Virus record (IMG/VR): IMGVR_UViG_3300010885_043740
Location: 1-38,733 of that record
DNA: 38,733 bases
From: a virus
Reading direction: 5' to 3' (one strand)
Shown: positions 1 through 6,976 of the stretch, in pieces
Position numbering within the stretch: position 1 is the stretch's first letter
How the letters are laid out: each line of letters opens with the position of its first letter
Notes under the pieces: generated by a model
Seen by the model: the letters and a program-made list of their open reading frames with translations, nothing else
What the model was told of the DNA's origin: nothing
Databases searched by the model: none
Position numbers and translations under genes: made by a program

Positions 1-117
1 AATTGATAATTTAATCTTTTATAACGATTATTGAAAGTATCTGGTAACCAATAGGTTTCTTTATATTCTACTTTAACGTTGGCTAAAAAGAAATCTAGAT
101 CGTTATGAGTAATTACG
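1..117 (-). pseudogene. Possible 5'-truncated reading frame running off the left edge
   Basis: On the minus strand a reading frame stays open from a TAG near position 120 to the left edge, about 39 codons, and reads like a protein (it contains LDFFLANV and YWLPDTFNNRY). It has no ATG, GTG or TTG start inside the open stretch. Its upstream side is cut off exactly where the + strand repeat gene begins. It lies downstream of uvsW in the same direction. One explanation is a gene whose 5' part was replaced when the repeat gene arrived. The other is a chance open frame, which is quite possible at this length in AT-rich DNA. I do not recognise the family. Confidence 0.3.
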
Positions 118-440
118 ATCTAGCAACAAATCCCAACACACCACCAGAAACATTAGACCGTCTGGCTAATGATAAAAATTATATGGTTCGTTGTGGTGCT
201 ACATATAATTCCAACACACCACCAGAAACATTAGACCGTCTGGCTAATGATGAGGATTATTGGGTTCGTTCGTCGGTTGCAGGAAATCCCAACACATCAC
301 CAGAAACATTAGAACGTTTGGCTAATGATAGGAATTCATGTGTTCGTGGTGAGGTTGCATATAATCCCAACACACCCCAATACATCAAAGATTATCTTAA
401 AATTAAAAATTACTTGAGTTCTACGGCTACCGTATCATAA
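105..440 (+). CDS. Leucine-rich-repeat-variant-like repeat protein (111 aa)
   Basis: This is the only convincing + strand gene in the window. The protein is almost entirely three and a half copies of a 26-residue unit with the core NPNTPPETLDRLAND followed by a variable part containing VR. It resembles the short alpha-helical LRV/HEAT-like repeats seen in many bacterial and phage proteins, which normally act as binding surfaces. No catalytic motif, signal peptide or membrane segment is visible. The ATG is followed directly by the repeats, and the upstream ribosome site is weak (AAGAAA). The 3' end overlaps the 3' end of uvsW by 31 bases in convergent orientation. Opposite strand and repeat structure suggest a recently acquired accessory gene (moron). 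The exact role is unknown. Confidence 0.7.
   Translation: MSNYDLATNPNTPPETLDRLANDKNYMVRCGATYNSNTPPETLDRLANDEDYWVRSSVAGNPNTSPETLERLANDRNSCVRGEVAYNPNTPQYIKDYLKIKNYLSSTATVS
133..372 (+). repeat. 78-bp tandem repeat inside the LRV-like gene
   Basis: The element starting CCAACACACC recurs at 133, 211, 289 and 367, a strict 78-base period (26 codons). The first two copies are nearly identical over about 40 bases, and the third and fourth are diverged. High DNA identity between copies 1 and 2 points to recent duplication or recombination between units. Confidence 0.85.
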
Positions 441-1873
441 TCAAAACCTTCTTCGTTATAGATCTTAATTCTAGACATAAAATGTTTAAGTGTGTAATTG
501 TTACCGAGATCGTCGGCAATATCGTGAACAATAACTTTTTCTTTTGAAGAGTGTTTTCTTAAACCTCTTCCTATCGTCTGAAGAATAAGAATTCTACCCT
601 TAACAGAAGACGCTAAAAGAATGTTATGCAGATTCTTTATGTTGACTCCGGTACTAAAGATCTTATAAGACGCAATAATAATGGCGTTATTTTCTTGCTC
701 ACAAATCTGCCTAACGTTTTCACGAATCTCAACATCTACACCACCATGCAAAAAGAAAACCTTTTTGTTCGGATTATTCTTGAGTATGTTGTATAATACT
801 TCACCATGAGTTTCAATACGTGAAAACATGATAAGAGTATTATTGCTTAGCTTACCCGCATAATCACAGATAAAATTATTTCTCTTTTCGTTACCGATAA
901 GATATTGAACCTCATCTTCATAACGAGCAAACTTTTGGGGTTTATGTTTTAGAACAACACATCGGATGTCAAGTTTGGAGATTCTACCTCTATCAATTAA
1001 TTCTTTAGTGTTGGTCGTCTTATAAGATGGGCCGAATAATCCTGTGATAGTCAATTCATTCGGTTCTTTAGCGTCACCATCGTTTGTGAGTGTTCCCGTA
1101 AATCCAAAACGGTATTTAATATCGGGACAATTCTTCATGATATTAATAAGACTTTTAGCAACTGCCCTATGACATTCGTCTACGATGACAACATCATATT
1201 GCCTAAAGAATGACTTTTCCTTATCATAAATGGATTGAAAAGTTGAAAGATGAACGGGATTATCAGAGTTTTTACTTTGACCACTATAAATCATGTGGCA
1301 GTATTCTTCTGAATCCAGACCATATTCGGCAAACTCTTTAAAGGTTTGTTTAATCAGACTCGTTGTTGGGAAAATGATAAGAATCTTTAATTTTTTTAGA
1401 AGATAATATCGTACAATACTGTAAATTTGAAATGTCTTACCTGAAGATGTTGGTGAGATAATAGTTTTTCTATTATAGCGAAGACATTCATATGCAGCAC
1501 GAATTTGGTAATCATCCGGTGTTATATTGGCTTTTTTACCCAGTAAATTAACAAAACCTTGTATTCCTTCTTCTGAGATTTCCTCATTTATTTCAAAAGG
1601 TAAGCCATATTGCTTATTGTCTTTGAACTCGTAAGTTAAATCATGAAGCTTTAATTTGGCAATAACCTTGTCTAGAAGACCAGCATAAATTTCTCCGGTA
1701 GACGTGGAAAGCATACAAATCTTGCCATCCCATCCACCTCTTTTATAGGCAGGAGAATACTTCGCTCCCGGAGAATCAAATTTAAAATATTGAGCCATTT
1801 CATAAAGAATATAAGGCTCACAGATTAACTTAATAAAAGTCTCGTTCTTTTTCTGGATAATAACATCACTCAT
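410..1873 (-). CDS. uvsW: UvsW-type superfamily 2 DNA/RNA helicase
   Basis: This 487-residue protein (T4 UvsW is 503) has the full set of SF2 helicase motifs. Walker A SPTSSGKT is at about 140-147, the DECH box (motif II) at 232-235, FTGTL (motif III) at 258-262, and QTIGRGLRKH (motif VI) at 432-441. In T4, UvsW unwinds R-loops and branched DNA, drives branch migration, and helps switch from origin-dependent to recombination-dependent replication. The N-terminal 80 residues match the small substrate-recognition domain of the family in position. Its ATG overlaps the uvsY stop (TAATG), so the two are translationally coupled. Its last 31 bases are overlapped by the + strand repeat gene. Confidence 0.95.
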   Translation of the reverse strand: MSDVIIQKKNETFIKLICEPYILYEMAQYFKFDSPGAKYSPAYKRGGWDGKICMLSTSTGEIYAGLLDKVIAKLKLHDLTYEFKDNKQYGLPFEINEEISEEGIQGFVNLLGKKANITPDDYQIRAAYECLRYNRKTIISPTSSGKTFQIYSIVRYYLLKKLKILIIFPTTSLIKQTFKEFAEYGLDSEEYCHMIYSGQSKNSDNPVHLSTFQSIYDKEKSFFRQYDVVIVDECHRAVAKSLINIMKNCPDIKYRFGFTGTLTNDGDAKEPNELTITGLFGPSYKTTNTKELIDRGRISKLDIRCVVLKHKPQKFARYEDEVQYLIGNEKRNNFICDYAGKLSNNTLIMFSRIETHGEVLYNILKNNPNKKVFFLHGGVDVEIRENVRQICEQENNAIIIASYKIFSTGVNIKNLHNILLASSVKGRILILQTIGRGLRKHSSKEKVIVHDIADDLGNNYTLKHFMSRIKIYNEEGFDYDTVAVELK

Positions 1874-2298
1874 TATTGACCTGCGATAAATTTATGCCAC
1901 TCTAGAGAATCTCTGATCTGGAAAGAGCGATTATGAATTTGTTTAAGAATATCTTCTAGGTATTTTATTGTGTGTCCATAATAATCTAACATATATTTTA
2001 ACTTATTAAGATCTTCATCAGCATCAATGTAAATGCCAACGTCCGACTTCATGATCTTATGAAGAAAAGGTTTTTCTTTATAAACCTGTTCGTCTGCTTT
2101 ACCAGAATAATATAGCCATTTTTCTTTGTATAGATTCTTATATTCTAACTCTTTTTGTTTTTTTAAGATAAAAACACGGTTTAGGATCTCATGATATTTA
2201 CCGTGTAATTGTGGAATTCTTATTGCTTCTTGATGTAAATTATCTGCATCAATAACGGAATCTTCTCTCCACAATTGTTCAATTTCACTTTGCTTCAT
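1873..2298 (-). CDS. uvsY: UvsY recombination mediator
   Basis: The protein has 141 residues (T4 UvsY 137), with the family's helical, charged character and conserved stretches such as EQLWREDSVID near the N-terminus and RDSLEWHKF near the C-terminus. UvsY forms hexamers that load the UvsX recombinase onto single-stranded DNA covered by gp32. The start ATG overlaps the stop of the upstream tail gene (ATGA), and its stop overlaps the uvsW start (TAATG). Recombination genes are therefore tied to a structural operon, an arrangement I recall from marine T4-like phages. Confidence 0.92.
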   Translation of the reverse strand: MKQSEIEQLWREDSVIDADNLHQEAIRIPQLHGKYHEILNRVFILKKQKELEYKNLYKEKWLYYSGKADEQVYKEKPFLHKIMKSDVGIYIDADEDLNKLKYMLDYYGHTIKYLEDILKQIHNRSFQIRDSLEWHKFIAGQ

Positions 2299-2867
2299 AA
2301 AGGATTGCCTTTTCTATCCAAGAATTCAAAGTATGTATATTGGAATTTTACGGTTGCGAGAAAAGGATCTGGCTTAGAAATGGTGGCATCAAAAACCAGT
2401 GGTGTTAGTGTATATGGAAACAAATCATAATATCTGACTTGTAAAGTAATTCGGTTATTAGAGTTAAGTATTTGAAGAGTTCCATCAGAATAAATGTTGA
2501 TACCAGAGTTGTATTTTGTATAGTCAACTCTATCAGTATCTTGTAAATCATAAATCTGCTGAAGTGATTCAGGGAAACTCATTCCCCTAATCCAACGATT
2601 AATCTCTATGTAATTTGTTAGGTCTTCATCAACAATAAATCGTAACTCAAAATCATCCATTCGTAGTTTATTTCCAGGATGTGGAATATCTCTTCCAATA
2701 CCTGTACTTTGGGTTGCCAGTGGTATTTGTATTCCTGGAACCGAAGCCGAATTAGCAAAGAACACTGTTTTTGGTGCCCGTGATAAAGTAAACCGATATT
2801 TTGTCGGGTATGAATAATTTCTGTTCTCAATCTGCGTATTGGGTTTGATATAATCGGGTTCTGGCAT
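2295..2867 (-). CDS. Tail-tube-fold virion protein, gp3-position (tail completion)
   Basis: This 190-residue protein lies between gp23 and uvsY, where marine T4-like phages carry the gene usually labelled gp3, a tail completion and sheath stabiliser protein. The N-terminal pattern (YRFTLSRAPKTVFFANSASV, then PGIQIPL) and the block MDDFELRFIVDE followed by INRWIRGM look like the beta-sandwich of tail tube proteins of the gp19/gp54 type. The C-terminal part (LFPYTLTPLVFDAT) also fits a tube or terminator fold. It is expected to sit on the tail tube, at its end or at the tube-to-baseplate junction. Its own late promoter lies about 20 bases upstream and a terminator separates it from gp23. I am confident it is a tail protein but less so that it is the true T4 gp3 orthologue. 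Confidence 0.7.
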   Translation of the reverse strand: MPEPDYIKPNTQIENRNYSYPTKYRFTLSRAPKTVFFANSASVPGIQIPLATQSTGIGRDIPHPGNKLRMDDFELRFIVDEDLTNYIEINRWIRGMSFPESLQQIYDLQDTDRVDYTKYNSGINIYSDGTLQILNSNNRITLQVRYYDLFPYTLTPLVFDATISKPDPFLATVKFQYTYFEFLDRKGNPL

Positions 2868-2885
2868 ATTGAGTCTTTTATTGTG

Positions 2886-2892
2886 TATTTAT
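2886..2892 (-). promoter_or_regulatory. T4-like late promoter core (ATAAATA)
   Basis: The minus strand reads CATAAATAC here, one base off the T4 late consensus TATAAATA. It lies about 20 bases before the ATG of the gp3-position gene and just downstream of the gp23 terminator, as expected for restarting transcription into the tail gene, uvsY and uvsW. Confidence 0.6.
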
Positions 2893-2922
2893 GGGTGGAT
2901 TATTACTTTTATTGTGAAAGGC

Positions 2923-2953
2923 AATAAAAAAGGAGGCCTTTTGAGCCCCCTTT
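2923..2953 (-). terminator. Rho-independent terminator after gp23
   Basis: On the minus strand the 9-base arms AAAGGGGGC and GCCTCCTTT pair with one G-U wobble around a 7-base loop, followed by a run of T. It begins 21 bases after the gp23 stop codon and should end or reduce the very abundant capsid transcript. It is the clearest intrinsic terminator in the window. Confidence 0.85.
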
Positions 2954-2974
2954 GATGTTATTTGTGATCTTATA

Positions 2975-4375
2975 TCAGGCGAGGTTGCGAATAGCAACAC
3001 GACGATAATAGCGGTTGCTATTAGGAATAAGACGACCTAGGCCTTGAGTTAGTCCTTCGGAGAAAGGATTAGCTACCATTCCATAACGACTCTTGAAGCC
3101 AATTCTAGGTTGAAAACTTTTTGGATCAACAGCACGAACCATTTGAAGGGGTACATAAGGACAGTAGAAAATACCCGCGTCCATAGGTGAAGCACCCTTA
3201 TAACCAACAACATAATAATGGGTGTTGCTGGTGTTAGCAGCATAGGCATCAATATATACTTTAAATTTACCCATCAGAGTACCAGCAAAGAGATTGCCGG
3301 TATCATCAACACTAAGATTGGAATTAAGAGAAGGAGTATAATCAAGTACACCAGCCATAGTTAGCGCAGAGGCTACGTCAGCGGAGCACATGATAATATT
3401 ACCCTTTCCGCGACGAGTACGCTGACCGACAGCGTTGGCATCACGTTCCATTTGGAAAATAAGACCCTTAAACTTCTCTACAGACCAACGGCCGTTGGAG
3501 TCAATATCAAGGTCAAATACACCAGGAGTAGCAACGTTATTTACAGCACCTTGTTCGGCCACTCTATAAATGGTACGAATAATCTCACGGTTGATCTCAG
3601 CGAGAATCTCAGTGGAAAGAATATTCGCAAGCTCAGCTTCAGCAGAGAGGTTGTGAATAGCACGAAGATCCTGCATCATCTCTAGGCTGTACTCACCAGC
3701 TAGAGCACGGCTCTGAGCCTGTACAGTGACTTTCTCAATAGTGAAAGCCATCTCATTGAACTGGTTGGTATCACCATTACCGAGATTCTCAGAATCACCA
3801 GTCTCCATACCTTGACCAATGTTATAGGTCTCAGTAGATGTTTCAGTTGGGTTCAGTAGGCCAGGATTGCTACCACGCTGAGTAGTACTACCGAAACCAG
3901 CGGCAGTTGAACCGAAACCAGCAAGGCTAAGGCTGTTATTCTGACCGGAGAAAGCGGTATTGACTTCATCGAAGAAAGTCTCAGGACCAGTTTGATTGGT
4001 ATAACGACTACGCATAGCGAAGATAAGACCAGCGGGGCCAGTCATCGGCTGCACACCAGCTAGATCATAAGCCACAAGATTAGGCATAGAGCGCCGAATC
4101 AGGCTGATTAGAATTGGGTCAAAACCGGCTACAGGGCCAGCAGCAGAGGCACTACCAGTGAAACCACCAGATGTACCAGCAGCATTAGCTGAGTTGGTAG
4201 GGGCTTCCATTAGTAGTTGGCCGGATTCAAATGCGGCGGAATCACGGAGGAAAACTTCTTGGTTTTCTAGAAGCTGTGCAGTAACTTCACGACGATGACG
4301 ATCTTTGATTGGTTCTAGTTGATCGGAATTCAGAAGTGGTGCCCACTTTCGTTGCAGATTTTCTTGTACGAACAT
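2975..4375 (-). CDS. 23: Major capsid protein gp23
   Basis: This is the 466-residue precursor of the hexameric head subunit (HK97 fold; T4 gp23 is 521). Diagnostic stretches are the N-terminal RKWAPLL, PNLVAYDLAGVQPMTGPAGL, FAMRSRYTNQTG and the C-terminal GRLIPNSNRYYRR. The N-terminal propeptide probably ends at LLME/A (Glu57-Ala58), which fits the L-x-E rule of the gp21 protease, so mature protein would begin at Ala58. The cleavage site is inferred. The start is preceded by AAGAGGT as ribosome site. The gap to gp22 is only 46 bases and shows no clear late promoter, so expression may depend on transcripts from the gp22 promoter. An intrinsic terminator follows. Confidence 0.97.
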   Translation of the reverse strand: MFVQENLQRKWAPLLNSDQLEPIKDRHRREVTAQLLENQEVFLRDSAAFESGQLLMEAPTNSANAAGTSGGFTGSASAAGPVAGFDPILISLIRRSMPNLVAYDLAGVQPMTGPAGLIFAMRSRYTNQTGPETFFDEVNTAFSGQNNSLSLAGFGSTAAGFGSTTQRGSNPGLLNPTETSTETYNIGQGMETGDSENLGNGDTNQFNEMAFTIEKVTVQAQSRALAGEYSLEMMQDLRAIHNLSAEAELANILSTEILAEINREIIRTIYRVAEQGAVNNVATPGVFDLDIDSNGRWSVEKFKGLIFQMERDANAVGQRTRRGKGNIIMCSADVASALTMAGVLDYTPSLNSNLSVDDTGNLFAGTLMGKFKVYIDAYAANTSNTHYYVVGYKGASPMDAGIFYCPYVPLQMVRAVDPKSFQPRIGFKSRYGMVANPFSEGLTQGLGRLIPNSNRYYRRVAIRNLA

Positions 4376-4421
4376 TTACTTGTACCTCTTAGGTGTGTTT
4401 GGGTTTGATTGAATACTAAAA

Positions 4422-5636
4422 TCAGGTGTTAACTCCAATAGCTCTTAAATAAGTCTCCATTGCGGGAGAATAATCTGGCTCCTCATGGTATTCAGTACCT
4501 TCGGAAAGAGTTTCTAATTGAGCATTTTGGACTCTTGATTTTTGTGGAAAATAAGATTCCCGAAGAGTCTCTAATTTCTCACGATATGTGGCTTCACTTT
4601 CAAACTCAACACTTTCTGCAAGCGAAGCGAGCTTTTCTTGCTGGGTCATCGCTAGACCATCAGCAACTTCATCAAAAATCCTATCAGCCACAGACTCAGA
4701 AAGTTTCTGAGTTAGCTGCATATTCTTTTCAATTTGCTCGTTGAGTTTATCTTCCATTTCATCTAGTTTTTCTACCATATTCTCTACGATGTCATACTTC
4801 TCCTCAGGGAGATTTACATGATGATCTTCAAAAAGTTCAAACAGTTTGCCTAGGAAAGACTCGGCAATCTGTTCTTTAATGCCATACTGAACGGCGAGTT
4901 TATTGTCGCTGATCCATTCGTCGGCGACGTACTCAAGATAAGCATCCACACGCTCTTGAAGTTCAGAAGCAATAACTTCTACTTCCTCAGCAAGGGCAGC
5001 CTCATATTGCTCTTCAAGATGTTCACGAATTTCACTAACCTTGGACCGTACAGCGGCCTCATAAATTACACGAGTTTTTTCTTTAAACTCTTCAGAAAGA
5101 CCTTCGCCTTCTACGATGGCATCAACGTCTTCTTCAAAGTTATACTCTTCTTCAGCAGACTCTTTCATGGACTCTTCTTCGTCCTCTTCTTCTTTTTCTG
5201 ACTTTTTGGATTTCTTCTTAGGAGCTTCTTCTTCTTCGTCCTCATCCTCGTCCTCGTCATCCTCTTCTTCTTTCTCTTCCTGAAGCTCTTCCTCGTCTTC
5301 CTCTTCGTCTTCTAGGTCTTCTAGATCTTCATCATCTTCATCATAATCTTCTTTCATTTTCTGCATTGGTTCAGCAGGTTTAGCGTTACGAGTTACAGCG
5401 TCAGAAACTCGCTTTAGTCTGGCAGCAGGATCGGCGATTTTATTAGAATCATCATCTGGCTTGGAATTCTCTGGAGTAGGACCGCCTAGATCTTCCCAGT
5501 TGCCAGTTTGGCCATCAGGAATACCAGTGGTCAGCTTTTTCATAGGTTCACCAGCCTTAGCACCGCGATTCACTTGAGTCACTGAATGTGCATTTTTAGC
5601 TTCCATTTCACTAAGATTTTGTCTAGTACGAGGCAT
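4422..5636 (-). CDS. 22: Prohead core scaffold protein gp22
   Basis: The 404-residue scaffold protein forms the assembly core inside the prohead and is degraded by gp21 before packaging. Residues about 175-330 match the family (ADEWISDNKLAVQYGIKEQI, then LFEDHHVNLPEEKYDIV), followed by long coiled-coil heptads. The N-terminal half is unusual: residues 97-167 are an extreme Asp/Glu run with a short Lys patch (KKKSKKSEK). This accounts for much of the extra length over T4 gp22 (269 residues). A GGAG ribosome site lies just before the ATG. Gene order 21-22-23 is the same as in T4. Confidence 0.93.
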   Translation of the reverse strand: MPRTRQNLSEMEAKNAHSVTQVNRGAKAGEPMKKLTTGIPDGQTGNWEDLGGPTPENSKPDDDSNKIADPAARLKRVSDAVTRNAKPAEPMQKMKEDYDEDDEDLEDLEDEEEDEEELQEEKEEEDDEDEDEDEEEEAPKKKSKKSEKEEEDEEESMKESAEEEYNFEEDVDAIVEGEGLSEEFKEKTRVIYEAAVRSKVSEIREHLEEQYEAALAEEVEVIASELQERVDAYLEYVADEWISDNKLAVQYGIKEQIAESFLGKLFELFEDHHVNLPEEKYDIVENMVEKLDEMEDKLNEQIEKNMQLTQKLSESVADRIFDEVADGLAMTQQEKLASLAESVEFESEATYREKLETLRESYFPQKSRVQNAQLETLSEGTEYHEEPDYSPAMETYLRAIGVNT

Positions 5637-5666
5637 GTTTTTCTCCGATTACCTGTTTATATTCTG

Positions 5667-5677
5667 TATTTATTTAG
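5667..5677 (-). promoter_or_regulatory. T4-like late promoter core upstream of gp22
   Basis: The minus strand reads CTAAATAAATA, two overlapping copies of the late core (CTAAATA and ATAAATA), about 30 bases before the gp22 ATG. It is the nearest clear late promoter for both gp22 and gp23. Confidence 0.6.
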
Positions 5678-5692
5678 AAATTTTAGTTTTTA

Positions 5693-6343
5693 TCAAATAA
5701 GATTTAGATAGTTTTCAAAGTGCATAAGCATTCTCTGCTCATCCAATCTCCTTGAAACGACATCTTTTTCAATTTTATTCTTAATATTATAAGCAACATA
5801 ATCCTGTCGCTTAGAATCGTAAAGCCACTCTTTACCTTCATAAATTCCATTAACAAAAGCGGCAGCACCAACACTGGGGTCAGCAACAATATCAACGGTT
5901 GAGATCATTAGATCATCGCCTACAATATTGTAACCTTCATTATTAGGCCGAACAGAACCTAGTGCGCGGCTGCTTACACCCAGAACAACACCCTCGTCAA
6001 TAAGAGACTGTGCAATCTTGCCTAGTGGGGTATTAAGAATTCTTGCTTTCCCATAAAAATAATTACCTTTCTCTTCAAGATTGGTAATTATGTGTGATAC
6101 TTTGGTTAAATCAATAGAAGGTGTGCTATTGTGATTCAGTTCACCTAAAGATCTTTTTGATTTAATGTAATTTTCATTGTATGTTGAAACGGCATTCCGT
6201 AGAGTCCGCATCGGATAGATCCGGTTGTTACGGTTGGGTTTATCACCCATCATGAAATTACCCTCAATGTAAAGAGTCTTTTTACCTCCTACATTTTCTT
6301 CTAATACTTTTACCGATTCAGCCTCTTCTCTAATAAGTTTCAT
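5693..6343 (-). CDS. 21: Prohead core protein protease gp21
   Basis: This 216-residue serine protease (T4 gp21: 212) processes the scaffold and the capsid precursors after prohead assembly. Family signatures are NNRIYPMRTL at about 39-48, GELNH at 67-71 with His71 as the likely catalytic His, and GVSSRALGSV at 122-131 with Ser124 or Ser125 as the likely nucleophile. VDIVADPS at 150-157 matches the herpesvirus-protease-like fold. It precedes gp22 and gp23, its substrates. A perfect late promoter lies 24-31 bases before the ATG. Confidence 0.95.
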   Translation of the reverse strand: MKLIREEAESVKVLEENVGGKKTLYIEGNFMMGDKPNRNNRIYPMRTLRNAVSTYNENYIKSKRSLGELNHNSTPSIDLTKVSHIITNLEEKGNYFYGKARILNTPLGKIAQSLIDEGVVLGVSSRALGSVRPNNEGYNIVGDDLMISTVDIVADPSVGAAAFVNGIYEGKEWLYDSKRQDYVAYNIKNKIEKDVVSRRLDEQRMLMHFENYLNLI

Positions 6344-6366
6344 TATTGCTTAAGTTTATTATGAAC

Positions 6367-6374
6367 TATTTATA
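6367..6374 (-). promoter_or_regulatory. Perfect T4 late promoter core TATAAATA before gp21
   Basis: The minus strand carries TATAAATA, identical to the T4 late consensus recognised by a gp55-type sigma factor with the gp33 co-activator and sliding clamp. It is the best match in the window and sits at the normal distance before the gp21 start. Confidence 0.8.
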
Positions 6375-6388
6375 GAAACGTGTAATTA

Positions 6389-6940
6389 TTAGGCATCTCC
6401 TGAAATTTGGACTTGTTGATAATAAATTGCACCAGCATTAACACCGAAAGCTGAGATCTTTGCAGAAGCTCTTAGATCAGCATCATTAGCGGTATAGGCA
6501 GTAACAATACCAGATGAATTATTATCAACGATAATACGTCTTGAGTAAAAACCATCAACACCCATAGCTGCGGTTTGAACGTTTGTTACTCTCTTATGGG
6601 TAAAATTATAATAACTTTGATTTGGTGAAGTCAGTGAAACATAATCACCAATACCAAAAGGTGAAAAAGTTCCTTCAAGAAAGTTTATAATAGTTGTAGC
6701 TCCAGTAGTAATACCGGCAACTCGTGCTGATACAGGAGAAAGAGCGAGTGTATATTGATTATTAGCTACAACGTAATAACTTCCTGATGTGGCACTAGGT
6801 TCTGAATCTACTGTAACAAATGCGTTTGCAGTTGGAACGATTCTAAGAGTATCACTATAAATTTGAAATGCTTGTGAAGTGGTGGCCGAACCAGCAGAAA
6901 CAGAAAAAGAACTACCGACACCAACAGGTTTGTGAGCCAT
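6389..6940 (-). CDS. Putative virion protein, 183 aa
   Basis: I do not recognise the family. The protein is rich in Ser, Thr, Ala, Val and Gly, lacks Cys, and alternates in a way that suggests beta structure (for example YTLALSPVSARVAGITTGAT and the C-terminal INAGAIYY-like strand). No signal peptide or membrane segment is visible. It sits between the gp68-position gene and gp21, with its own late promoter (CTAAATAA) about 26 bases upstream. Context and composition suggest a minor head or decoration protein. Function is inferred from position only. Confidence 0.65.
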   Translation of the reverse strand: MAHKPVGVGSSFSVSAGSATTSQAFQIYSDTLRIVPTANAFVTVDSEPSATSGSYYVVANNQYTLALSPVSARVAGITTGATTIINFLEGTFSPFGIGDYVSLTSPNQSYYNFTHKRVTNVQTAAMGVDGFYSRRIIVDNNSSGIVTAYTANDADLRASAKISAFGVNAGAIYYQQVQISGDA

Positions 6941-6965
6941 TTATAATATGAGTCTAAGTATAATT

Positions 6966-6973
6966 TTATTTAG
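6966..6973 (-). promoter_or_regulatory. Late promoter core CTAAATAA before the 183-aa gene
   Basis: The minus strand reads CTAAATAA between the stop of the 416-aa gene and the ATG at 6940. It is a variant of the T4 late core also found at several other gene starts here. Confidence 0.5.
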
Positions 6974-6976
6974 GAA

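Noticed and set aside
133-372. Regular 78-bp repeats as a possible CRISPR array
   Set aside because: The units encode protein repeats in one open frame, with no repeat-spacer pattern and no palindromic repeats.
4956-5201. + strand ORF of 81 codons rich in Phe and Leu
   Set aside because: It is the antisense of the acidic coding region of gp22 (GAA/GAC runs read backwards as Phe/Leu codons) and has no independent support.
5160-5345. Low-complexity CTTCTTC repeats as a possible repeat element
   Set aside because: Fully explained by Glu/Asp codons in the acidic region of gp22.
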